Below, piece by piece: positions 1 through 10,623 of a stretch of DNA of 64,000 nt. Position numbers and translations under genes: made by a program. The notes under the pieces were generated by a model, which made no database searches, was not told where the DNA came from, and saw only the letters and a program-made list of their open reading frames with translations. Position 1 is the first letter of the stretch. Every line of letters starts with the position of its first letter. Source of the stretch: Synanceia verrucosa (Eukaryota > Chordata > Actinopteri > Perciformes > Synanceiidae); contig CM056556.1 in the NCBI GenBank assembly GCA_029721515.1, positions 1,860,501 through 1,924,500 on the forward strand. Reading direction: 5' to 3'.

Positions 1-534
1 AAGTTTTCATGCAGTGTAACTTTATTTCAAACTGTAGAAGCTGTGTTTTATTTTGAGACTCCTTCTAAATGTCATTAGGAGGAAAAATGGCTCTTTAGAT
101 GGTAAAAAGGTCTGTTTCAGGTCAGGATAGCGTCCAATGCAAGATGAGGATACAAATACAAAATGAAAGAACTATTTTAGAGATTCTAAATCTGCAAAAT
201 AGAAACACACAGTACATCCATGTTGTTACACTGAATGGATTTAATCTCCTTAAATTTAAAGATAATCTACATCAGAAATGAAAACAAGTCAATTCTGTAC
301 CAGTTATCTCTATGAGTATTTAAGTTATCCCAGCCTAGCAGTTGTTTGCTGTTAGCACCCATTAGCACGGTTAGCTACGAGCTATCTGGTCAACTGCTGC
401 CATGTTGAGAGCCGTGCAGAGGCAATGGAAATGCATCCGATCACACATTCAAAGCATTTAATACCTGTAAGGATTGTCCAGGGTGTGTTTTTTGCATCTT
501 ACTGTTTTGAACTAAAGACAAATTGACATTTCAG
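1..534. other. Intronic or intergenic DNA at the left edge
   Basis: I see no coding exon here. The stretch ends in a plausible 3' splice site (tttcag, 529-534) that leads into the exon at 535, so it is probably intron of the unidentified left-hand gene. Confidence 0.5.
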
Positions 535-642
535 ATCATCCGGGTCATGCCAGAGAGACATCCGTCACGTCCGTACACCGCCGAGTTGGAAAGACGCTTC
601 AAAGATGCGGAGGGGGTCTTTGTGCAGTCGCATCCCGCCGAG
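535..642 (+). CDS. Unidentified left gene, penultimate coding exon
   Basis: The exon is 108 bp (36 codons, phase 0 at both ends) between tttcag and gtaagc. It encodes a charged segment that starts IIRVMPERHPSRPYTAELER and ends HPAE. Confidence 0.65.
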
Positions 643-2358
643 GTAAGCAGGAGTTCACCGCTTCAAAGGAAGCAATTCAGCTCGTAAGTTAATAACAAGA
701 TGGATGTCACATTGATCCTATTTATCAATAATGGGAACGATCAGTAGAAAATTAAACGTTCCAACAAGAGTTTATTGAAGCGTCCACAGGAGAGATACTG
801 ACAACTAACGACGACTCATCTGGTATTTCATCAACAATCTAATATTCCACTTCATTCACGTTAAAGCGGCCCGCGTGGTGAGAGCAATAAAAAACATGTT
901 CTAGACCGTTCCATACCATTTGTTTACCAGTCATCCGTCATATTCCCCACAATGCCCTGCAGCCTGCAGAGAGCAAGTATTCAGTCAGCAGACGAAGTCT
1001 AGACCGATCACAGTCTCGTCACATGCCTCCATCTGTGATCTATATCTGCAGTAAACTGATTCATCTCCTGTCATTTTCACTCAATAATTCTGTCCAATAT
1101 ACATTCTCAGCCTGTCCTTGTTTCCTGTGTTACATGTTTTAAGATTTTAAAGTACCTCCACTGATGGCTGCTTTCAGTCTGACTGGACGAATGGATGAAG
1201 GCCACTGACACTGTTTAGTAAACTATATATGCATATGACATGGCTTTTTTGGGATCCTTGATGTGCGATTATGCGATTACAGCATCAGCTGTTTACGTAA
1301 TCTAACAATAGTTCTTTTTAGGTGACGGGTCTGAAAGCTGTGATTTGTTTCAGAGCTTTATTTATAACGCCCTTTCAAAACAACCACAGCTGAAAAGACA
1401 GTGTTATACCCAAACAACCACAAAAGACCATACAAACAGGAAAAAATAATAAAAATAATAAAACAAGAGAAAGCTGTCTCATGCTGGTTCACAAGCCAGG
1501 GAATACAAGTTTTAAAAGAAAATGCAGCAGGATTTATTTTCCTCAGAAGCTCGAGCCATTTATCAGTTTGAGTTATTTATTTATATTTATATATTATATA
1601 TATTATTTATTTATTTTTATATATTTGACAGCAGCTTCTTAAAAGTGAATATTTTCTGGTTTCTTCCCTCCTCTTTGACTGTAAACTGAATATATTTGAG
1701 CTGTTGGTAAAACTTTTTTGTCACCATTTTACTGACTTTTGATAAATGACTCTGTTTATTATTACAAACTTCTGAGAGCATTTTTTTCTTTAAATATAAA
1801 GTCAGAACCAGTGGAGTAACTGTACATAATGTGTTCAGGAAGAACAAGCACACGTTGAACATTGATGGGCTGAGGCTAAAGGAGCTCCACGTGGATGCCT
1901 TTATATAACATTATGGATTAAAAGCATCTGTCTTAAATTTAAATGATTTAAAGAAAATATTTGCTACTGCTCAGGGATGTTTTTGCCCTTTTTGTTCCCT
2001 TCAGGCCAACATGAAGCGGCATAATAAAACACTTCTTTGTGGTGCAGAGTCACGCTTATTAACCTCGTCATGAGACATGGTTGAGTCGCCCTCAGCTAAC
2101 CTGGTGCTCTCACTGCGTTCTCAGGTGTTCCAGCAGGAGCTTCCAGAAACCATACAGGACACCTGGGATCATTTAACGGAGGAGCCCGACAAAGTACCAG
2201 AGTCCCGCTGGCGTCTCGCTTCCCCAAAGTCCCTCCTGGACAACTTCTCCTACACCATGCTGTGCCTCTTCAGCGAGTGCTTTACGAGCACAGAAGCTCA
2301 GCAGGACTGTGAGTATTACGACGCAGACCCTGAGGCGACCCTGCAGGACGAGTCTTAG
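535..2358 (+). CDS. Unidentified protein, last two coding exons (partial at 5' end)
   Basis: Two exons join in frame into a C-terminal fragment of 113 residues that ends at a TAG stop (2356-2358). The first exon follows a tttcag acceptor and ends at gtaagc. The second follows ctcag at 2124. The fragment is hydrophilic, rich in E, D and R, and ends with an acidic tail (ending LQDES). There is a short hydrophobic stretch, FSYTMLCLFSECF, near the end. It has no transmembrane segment of usual length and no catalytic motif that I recognise. Its reality as a gene rests on good splice sites, phase-0 joining, GC-rich coding bias against AT-rich flanks, and a poly(A) signal about 375 bp after the stop. 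The start lies left of the window. I cannot name the protein. It shares orientation with lonp2, about 8 kb downstream. Confidence 0.65.
2125..2358 (+). CDS. Unidentified left gene, last coding exon
   Basis: The exon is open from the acceptor ctcag at 2124 to TAG at 2356-2358 and encodes 77 residues. The join from the previous exon (E to VFQQELPE) keeps frame. An in-frame ATG at 2077 lies upstream of the acceptor and is probably not used. Confidence 0.65.
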   Translation: MFQQELPETIQDTWDHLTEEPDKVPESRWRLASPKSLLDNFSYTMLCLFSECFTSTEAQQDCEYYDADPEATLQDES

Positions 2359-2733
2359 ACCTTAAAGTGACGAAAAACACGCTGTGTTAACGTTCATGTG
2401 ACTGGACTGTCGTAACTCATGCAGCTCAGACTGTATAGGACGACTCGAAGCGAAGACAAAAAGGCACCATCAACGTGTTTTCCATCTACATTTTGGGATC
2501 ATCCAGTGGCTAAAAAACCCTGAGGCCACGATGATTGTGTAATCCTCATTCTTTCATGTCTTGTGTTGTGTAAGCGTCCTCTTGAGTCAGAGTGTCAGGT
2601 TGACTCTGCGCTAAGTCTTTGTGGATCTGAAAAAATCAGGTCTGAAAAGTGAAGCCGAGACCTCTGAAGGATCCGAACACTTGGACCACATTCAGAGATG
2701 GTCTGGGCTGCATGTGGCCTCATTCTTGACATA

Positions 2734-2739
2734 AATAAA
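2734..2739 (+). terminator. Poly(A) signal of the left gene
   Basis: AATAAA lies about 375 bp after the stop codon at 2358 and is the first canonical signal there. It suggests a 3' UTR of about 400 bp. Confidence 0.55.
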
Positions 2740-3105
2740 TCCTGGAACGCCTCCTCCACCTGTTTGTTTCTCCCCAGAGTGAGTGAGAGGTGAGCTGCAG
2801 CAGCCCGTCTAGCCGAGGGTTAGCGCGCTCTACGCTTTATGACGTTAACAAAATAACAGCAAGAACGTCAACACCAGTGCTTAATAGTTTCACTTTTGTT
2901 TGTCCATGAGTCTATTATTTTGCATTTCACAACAATTTTCATGATCATCTCATCAATGAGTATCTGATCGATGATGTCATTTGACAACCAGCCAACCAGA
3001 GTCTTCAAAAGGAGCTTTAGCCTGTTAGCCTTTAGCATCTGTACTAGTATTAGCTGCTACTCAAACAGGAAGTACTTCCCTGATATTTTAATTCAGTTTT
3101 TACTA

Positions 3106-3431
3106 GAGGTGGGTATTGGCAAGGACTTCATGATACGATATATTGTGATATTGCGATATTCTACATAGATCACTAAGATTAAAAATGCAGCTTAAAATAC
3201 AAATGTATATATGTACACATATTTATATATGAGCATCAATTTATATACACATATATACATATTTTTTTTTATTTCAACGTGCGGAAGTTGTTCTGGATTC
3301 ACAGTCGGCCCAAAGCATGACTTTTTTTGGGGGGGATATTGATATTAAGAAATTAAAAATCATTATTACATCAGAAGAAAAAGTATTGTGATATATTGCC
3401 ATATCGATATTTTTTTTCCCCCCATGCCTAG
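3106..3431 (+). repeat. Dispersed MITE-like repeat, family A, copy 1
   Basis: It opens with gaggtgggtattggcaagga, runs through ATACGATATATTGTGATATT-type and TCAACGTGCGGAAGTTGTTC blocks, and closes at ccccccatgccta. Five other copies in the window share the same order of blocks (8883, 13857, 14742 reversed, 16995 reversed, 30652). The ends are weakly inverted (TAGRGGTGGG against CCCACCCCTA), which fits a non-autonomous DNA transposon. Confidence 0.7.
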
Positions 3432-6400
3432 TTTTTACACAAGGAGCTGTCTGGGTTTTTTTCAAAATAAAACCAACCATTCAGAAGCGTATCACTGCCG
3501 TTCTTCTCCATGACCGCAGCAGGAAACAGGAAGTTGCTGGTAAGGCTGCTAAGCCACAAAATAAAAGCAGGTGCTTGGTGGTGCCATGATTAAAACTCGT
3601 CATATAAGGATGGTTTTGAAAAGATAGAGGAGTTTTTCACTGTTGATTCATAGTTTGTTTCTGAACTTCCCTCTCAGGTTTCGCCACAGTCACGTCACTG
3701 ACAGTAATAATATTGGCTGCTTTCAGTGCTGACTTAAACTTTCATCACTTCCTGCCTGCTTATTTTTACCTAGTATGATGATGCCCATGGTGCACCTAAA
3801 GGTGTGCTACGTGTCCATGTGCTAATACACATGTAGCACGCCTGAGTTTCCTGGTTTGGGGTTTTGAAATATGGCCATCCTTGCAATAGAATCCGTTTGC
3901 TAATGCAGGTATGTGGTATAATTATGCTGCCATGGTCGTCCATTCCCACATAGTCATCTGTCACTGTCAGAACAGCTGTACTGCTGTTTGAGGCCCACAC
4001 AATGTAAGAGCATTCTTCAGGCAAACAGTCCCAGATTCTGAATCCCATGTGGATTTTAGCCAAAGTCTCGTAATCTGTAGAGTATCACATGCTCGGATGC
4101 GGTGAAGCCTTGAAAGATGATCTTGATCTTTTCTCTGGTGGGATTTTTTTTCTTTTCTTTGCTGAGGCTCTGAGGCATGTGATGTCGATCTGCAGAGGCA
4201 TCTTGTCATCTTGTTTTTGGCATGAAGTGGCTGCCGTGTCACAGGAAAGAGCGAGTCCGCCTCATCTTTCCAGTCTTTAGGCTAAGCTAAGCTAAGCACA
4301 CATTTCAGCACTTTTCTACGTCATTCAGAAATACACATTTTATGTTTTCCACACGGTGTCAGAAACTTTAATCTGAACGTGGATTTGATGTATTTGGAGA
4401 ACCAAACAAGGTTTTGTTAACATAGAGGCCTCATTGTTTCAGGAAGCCTGTGTGTGGTTTGGAAATGAACCAGATGCTAACATGGTGCCACGGTGATCCA
4501 AGTCTCTGCTATTTAGCCAGCAACAATCTTCCCAGTTCATCAAGTACAGCTGCAGCTACTTTACATGTGACTCCTCAGTGAGCTGAAATATGAGCGTAAA
4601 GTTGTGCTCTGTCTCGTCCCGAGGCTCGTATCCATATCTGACAGTGAAGTGGTCCAGATTTACGATGCCAGTAAAACGTACGGCGAGTTTAATCGACTCT
4701 CTCCTCTCGCCTGCTTTTCAGACTGCGGTGTTTCCCGTTGGAAGAAAGGCCGGAAGAAAGACTTGCATCCTGAGAGCTGAGAAGAAGCCGGCGGGGTGAA
4801 GACGTCCCTGTTGATACTGACGATCGGTGTCATTATCTCCCCTGAGTGATAGAGAGAGGGGTTCAAGGACAATCATGGAAATAAGTTCAGTCCTGATCTG
4901 TGAACATCAAAAAGTCTTTCCCAAATCTATCAAGATAAGATGGTCCTGACAGTACGACGAAGACTCAAAGTCTGTCATGTAACAGCATCCATGAGCATGT
5001 GGACTTTCTGCTAAAATGAAATAAAGCTCATTCAGGACTAAAAGCTCCAACTCCATTCAAGATCCCACTCCAGATTTGCCAGTGGCCTGTCCCTGGGGAA
5101 GCATCGGTCTCATGACGGCAGCTCAGATTGATGCTTTGACACGTTTGGAAGAGATTTGTTCATGTTCACATGTATGGACTAAAGTGATCATCAAGCTGAT
5201 GCCGCTGTGGCTTTGCCTGTGATGGCCTGCATGGTTCACCTCAGAGACCAACCAGACGCAGTAAGAGAGGCGACATCATCCTGAGACTTTGTGCCATAGC
5301 CAGACTTTCTCTTCTTACGTCAGCGAGCTCCAGCTCCAGCCGTCCACACCAACCTGCAGGCAAACTGATAACTACTGTCGTTTTTTTTTTTATTATGTTG
5401 TTATTATTATTATTATTCGGTGAGACGAGACGAGACAGATCTTTGGGTGACGTGACAGGATTAACAGAAATGTGGATCGGGGGTTCGTGTGTGAGTGTGC
5501 CTGTGCATGCAAGTGTAGAGGGGGTTAAAAAAAATAATAGGAGATACTGAAAAAGACGGGGATGAGTTTTCCTGGCAGGGAGGATTTTTTTGGGTCTTTG
5601 TTTTTGATTATGTTGCGTTGTGGCCAATAAGGATGATACGTTGGACGGTGGTGTTTCTTCAGAGTCGAAGTTTAAATCGGAGGTCCACCAAACACGCTTC
5701 CATCCAGCTGTTTATGTCCCATGTGTGGCATTGAAATTGTCTCTTCGGGTTGTTGTTACCTTTCCTTGTTATGTTATTATATGCTGAATGCAGATCGACG
5801 GGTCTGTCAACACCCACCAGATCGTCGCAGCTGGAATCTCGAGGACTAACAAGATCGTAGATAATATTATTATTAGAATATTAATCTGGACCTCCACAGT
5901 CAGCCTCTCCTCAGCTGTGGTGTTAAAACAGTAAAACACTGTCTAAAAAAAAACTAATTTTGCTTCTTGGGCCACATTCAGCCCGATCTGATCTCAAGTG
6001 GGCCGGACCATTTCCAGCAGTGCATGCTAACCTATCAATAATAACACATGCAAATGTTTCCCTGTCTCTTAGGGTGAAGTTTATTCTGAAAATATTAATA
6101 ATTAATGAACAAACAGTCCATAAATCAGATGATGAGCAGCTTGAGATGTCCTCAAACCTGCCACCAAATCATCTTTTCTGTCCTGAGTTCTTGGATATTT
6201 AGTCGTCTGATAGATGCTGTGAGTGTTATATCATCGCTGAGCGCTGAAAAGTGGAGTTAACACACCGAGTCTTCTCCCTTCTCTTGTCAGCGTTGTGTCA
6301 CACAGTCTGGATGTAATTTTATTAAATAACTAGACGTAAAGACACGCAGGCTTCATGTGACACCCCTGACTTATCTGGTCTCTTCCTGTCCATTATACAA

Positions 6401-6636
6401 TACAATGCACAGCAAACAGAGTATTTTATTTTGAAAATAATCCTCTTCGTCGACAAAAATAGAAGCTCTGCCTGTTTGTTAGGCAGGCGTCGAAACGTCG
6501 ACACGTTCACTAGAAATTAGAGGTTATGTCCCTGAGATGTTCCATTTGCTTCGTGTTGCACAGATCTCAAACAAAAAACATAATTTTCTGATGAAAAGCA
6601 GCTTTTCGTCACACCAGCCAAGTAGTTTTGTTGCCT

Positions 6637-6745
6637 AAATTCAAGATTCAAGAGTCTTTACTGTCATTACGCACGCATAACAGAATTTTGTAGCGTCTCT
6701 CGGCTTAAAACATAAATAAGAAATAAAAATACAGATAAAACACCC
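6637..6745. repeat. Possible LINE 3' tail fragment
   Basis: The segment around tctttactgtcattacgcac, followed by an A-rich end, matches the layout of a second segment at 26578-26665 (cctttattgtcattatatat). Such tails are typical of truncated fish LINEs; the family name is not established here. Confidence 0.35.
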
Positions 6746-7801
6746 TAACCCTAACCAATCATTTGACGATGTGGCGTTTTGCTTCTTCAAGCGAGCGATA
6801 CGAAGCCGATGTGAAACGTCACCGTTCAGCGTCTCTGGTTTACCGAAACGCCCGAAACCGTCATTTTCTGTGGTGACTGGGCTGCTTGTGACAGAGGTTT
6901 CCCTCTTCAGCGTACATGTCTCAAGTTCTCATGTGTTTATATAATTATGTGATGTACACAAGGCCAGAGCTGAGTCCATACGGTCGTGTCTCCCCGTCAT
7001 GCGTCTTTGTGCAAAGCTTAAAGTGTGCCCATCATCATCATGTTAACGTACCATCGCAGTCACACTGCTTTAGGCTGTGTACTCTATTTGTTTCTCCTGA
7101 AAGCCTTTAATAATCTTTAAAAAAAAACCTTACCTGGAAAAGCTGCTGCAGCTGCTCCTCTCTGAATTACAGCTGTGAACATGCCGTAAAGGTGTCATGT
7201 CAACTCAATAGTGTGCCATTATAGCAGGTAATAGTTGTTCTCAACATCCACCTTTTACTCGCCATCTCCTCCTGTCATTTTCTGCCTCTCAGGTTGTGTC
7301 AGCTTTACCGATTTTTTTCTTTCCGCTCATGCAATCCGACTTGAGGCTGCCTTGTTACTGTTGAATGAAATGGAATGTATTAAATTGTCACTTTTCGGTG
7401 GTGTTAAGACAGAACATATCAACAGGCACTGTGGCTGATGTGTAAAAGAAAATGCAAATCTATGAAAAGAAAGTAAACATGTATGATAGTTTGGGGGTTT
7501 AAAGGACACTGTGAGACTTCTGGCCGGCTGTGACACAGATTAATTCACGCACTAAGATGATTTTTGCGTGCACGGTTCACAGTTTTATCTCCATGTGTTG
7601 CTTCACTGCCTGCAAATCCTGACTTGCTGGTTTAGTCAGTTTCTAGTGTAACTTTTCCTGATCCCTTCATTACTTTTGGGCCAACTGTGTTTACTACAAA
7701 TAGGAAAAACATGGTAAATTAATGAACTGCCAGACTTGATGATTTAATGGTAACACAAAAAAGTTGAATAAAGAAAGAAAAAATATGCAAACTAGAAAAG
7801 C

Positions 7802-8052
7802 ACTCAGAGAGCGCAGACCTCCGCCAAGGTCGGCGGCGACAGCGGCGGCCAAGGAGGTTAGGTTTTCACCGGATCTTGTTTGTTTGTTTGTTGGTTTGTC
7901 GGTTTGCAAAGTAACTCAAAAAGTCGTGGACGGATTTTGACAAAGTTTTCAGGGTTGGTCAGAAGTAATTTTGTAAATTTTTTGTAAATTTGGTGAAATA
8001 AACAAACAAATAAAACCCGGTTGAAAACATAACCTCCTTGGTGGAGGTAAAT
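7802..8052 (+). repeat. MITE with CCAAGGAGGTT inverted ends, family B, copy 1
   Basis: The segment begins cactcagagagcgcagacct, carries ccaaggaggttaggttttca near the left and gaaaacataacctccttggt near the right as inverted repeats, and has a GTTT-rich centre. A second copy lies at 39228-39482 in the opposite orientation, so the two copies bracket lonp2. Confidence 0.7.
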
Positions 8053-8882
8053 AGCTAGAAATTTGCATGACTGTACGTGAAATGGCACTTACACTAGAGA
8101 GCTGAAATAAGTGATGTGTTTTTTTTTCAGGTATTTGACCCATAGAAAGTTACTGCCAACACATTAGTGAAAGGTTATGGTTTGATTTTGTGTGTTCACT
8201 CCTCACTCCACACATGTTCACTATTCAGGAGGACAATGATTGAACAGAGGACAGCTTTAATGATGCAATAAATGAATGATAGTTATTGGTGTATTGCTCT
8301 AAATGCAGCAAGTGTATTTGTATTGTATTTAATCATATATAACTGTATGGTTGTCTTTTTCTAACCATAAGAGCATTTTATGGTGTATTTCAGAAATCCC
8401 TTATTGTGAACTTCAAGCGATATTTCCCATAAACTGACTGGCAACAACAGAGAGACGCTAACTGCAAACACATGGGGGGGTTGTCGTCTATCACAGATTT
8501 TGATATTGAATTTATTTATTTAATTTTTTTGAAATGTATAATGCTATGTGGCAATACTTTAATGAAAGAAATAAAAATTAAATAGCTATTTTTATCAACT
8601 AACCCTGTGTCCAGTGTCCAGTTATTACATAGAAATAGATCTGTTTATAAATTCCAGTGTGTCCAGTTGTTTTGCAGAATAAAATACAGGTCTTTCAGTC
8701 TTGTGTCGGTCACTTAATTTTTCTTCAACCAGATTCATGAAAGATTGTTTTTCTTTGTAAAAACAGAAAAATGACTATTGGTATGTGAGCTATTGTTTTT
8801 TGTCTGCCGATACTGATACCAATACTCAAATATCTGGACAATCATTTCAATAACTGTATGTGTACAGTATGTATAGTATACT

Positions 8883-9040
8883 GGGGATGGGTATTGGCAA
8901 GGACTTCAAACTTAATGTGATACTTGCGTCATGATACGATACGTTATTGCGATAAATGGTGCTATTCCTTTTTATTTTAACGTGCAGAAGTCATTCTTGA
9001 TTTACAATCGGCCCAAATCATAACTTTTTTGGGGGGAAAA
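8883..9040 (+). repeat. Dispersed MITE-like repeat, family A, copy 2 (truncated)
   Basis: It has the same start block (gggtattggcaaggacttca) and the same ggcccaaatcataactttttt block as copy 1, but lacks much of the middle and the right end. Confidence 0.65.
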
Positions 9041-10119
9041 GTTAAAAGTAGCATAATGCAATTGAACGAAGCGTTTTTCTTTCATTCTGAATCACTGACT
9101 GTTATAACAAAATCCCTGAGTGGGGAACTGATTTGATCCTGGAATATCCTGTCAGACTGTTTACAACAGATTCAACAGATCTGTCCTCATTCCCAGTCAG
9201 TCGTTTTCCAGCCAAGTGGGTTTTCTCTGTCGTTCTCACTCTCATCACTAACTTTTATTCTCTCCTCTTCTTCCCCTCAAGCATCCAATCTGATATTTGC
9301 TGCTAAAAATGTAGAATTGTCTTCTGTTGCTGTATATAAAAACCTGCCAATTGATTCTGCAGTAGTAATAAACGGTTCCTACCTCTGACTGGATTGATAT
9401 TGATACAGTAATATAGTCATCCCTTCATTGTTTAAGGTCAGGTAAAGTTGAAAGTAAACCAGGACATGTGGGGATTAGAGGGAATGAAAGGGGAGGATGA
9501 AGGCTTTGAATAAAGAAAATGTAGAAATGCAAATGAATACCAGCAGAGCAAAACTTAAGAGGGGAAAGGAATCATCTTCACTGGATACAGAAGAGTGTCA
9601 GAGTCCCAAGAATAGGAGGAGGACCCAGGAAAGAGGAAACAAGGCAAGGTTAAGGAGGATACTGTGCATCAAATAACACTGAAAATGACAGGGAAGTGTC
9701 AGACAGGTTAGTGTGAGGGATGTCAGGAGGAGGCGGCAGTAAAACAGTGTGAGACACCAAGAGGTGATGATGGATAAACTAATGGAGTCAGAGCTGCTGC
9801 AGGAATTCACTGAGCATGGTGAGAGAGCACAGTGTAGGGCTTTTTCAGGGTTTTTCATAGGATCTGACTGGAGTCAGGCCTGCATGGTAAAGAGACTGCA
9901 GACAGGATAAAGGGCAGGTTTAGGTGTGTAGGTGGCTTTTGCTATTTTTATTATAGTCTGATACTTCCTCCGGAGCTGAAGGTGGCGCTAATGCCCCATT
10001 AAGCTGGATGCCAAGCCCTAGTTATATAAAATCTATTTAAACACGAGGAAAACCCATTTCGACCCAATTTGCTTCACGCCAAGTTTGTCCCTGTGCACTT
10101 GCCGTAGCCAGGCCAGCGG

Positions 10120-10390
10120 ATACCGGAAGTCAACCGGAAGTATACAGGAAAACAGTAGGAAAAAAGAAACGGAGTGGAGGAGAACATCCAAAATATGCCG
10201 TTTAAGTCACAGTATGGGGCGAAAACGAGCGTGAAAACAAAATTAACCGTGTTGACACGTTTATTAGTTAATTAAGAGTACGTGAGGACGTTATTTTGAA
10301 AGCACTACCCGGAAGTAATTACTGTTCCCTAGAGGAGAGTGATTTGTTTTTAGTTTAACACAGTGACCTGGCTTCTGGAAACATCGGACT
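10120..10390 (+). promoter_or_regulatory. lonp2: Putative lonp2 promoter with ETS-type motifs
   Basis: Upstream of the lonp2 start there are two tandem ACCGGAAGT motifs (10122-10130 and 10133-10141) and a third close match, CCCGGAAGT, at 10308-10316. This core is the site of ETS-family factors such as GABP/NRF-2, which commonly drive TATA-less housekeeping and metabolic promoters. No TATA box is evident near the start. The transcription start itself cannot be seen. Confidence 0.5.
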
Positions 10391-10623
10391 ATGGCCTCCG
10401 GCGGCGGGATCCAGATACCGAGCCGTCTGCCGCTGCTCCTGACCCATGAAGGCGTGCTGCTGCCGGGCTCCACCGTCAGGTTCAGCGTGGACTCTCCGCG
10501 GAACATGCAGCTGGTCAGCCAGCGGCTGCTGAAGGGGACTTCTCTGAAAAGCACCATCATAGGAGTGATCCCCAACACCAGAGACCCAGAGCACGACACC
10601 GACGAGCTGCCCACCCTGCACAA
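10391..10623 (+). CDS. lonp2: lonp2 coding exon 1
   Basis: Residues 1-77 plus two bases of K78; donor gtaatg. It encodes the start of the LON substrate-binding domain (IQIPSRLPLLLTHEGVLLPG). Confidence 0.93.

Larger units (their letters stand above)
2760..10100. other. Intergenic region between the left gene and lonp2
   Basis: I see no convincing exon. It holds two copies of a dispersed MITE-like repeat (3106-3431 and 8883-9040), a T run with an (ATT)n run at 5379-5416, a LINE-tail-like segment (6637-6745) and a MITE with inverted ends (7802-8052). Open frames of 60-128 codons in this stretch have no recognisable domains and overlap repeats or low-complexity DNA. Confidence 0.6.

Noticed and set aside
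3770..4280. Overlapping short open frames on both strands near an old repeat-like segment ending gctaagctaagctaagc
   Set aside because: It may be a decayed transposon, but I could not match any motif with confidence.
5241..5627. 128-codon minus-strand open frame
   Set aside because: It reads through T and ATT runs to give NNNNNN and KKK, has no domain and has no supporting signals.
6741..6757. Telomere-like CCCTAACCCTAACC
   Set aside because: Only about two and a half units, too short to be called an interstitial telomere.
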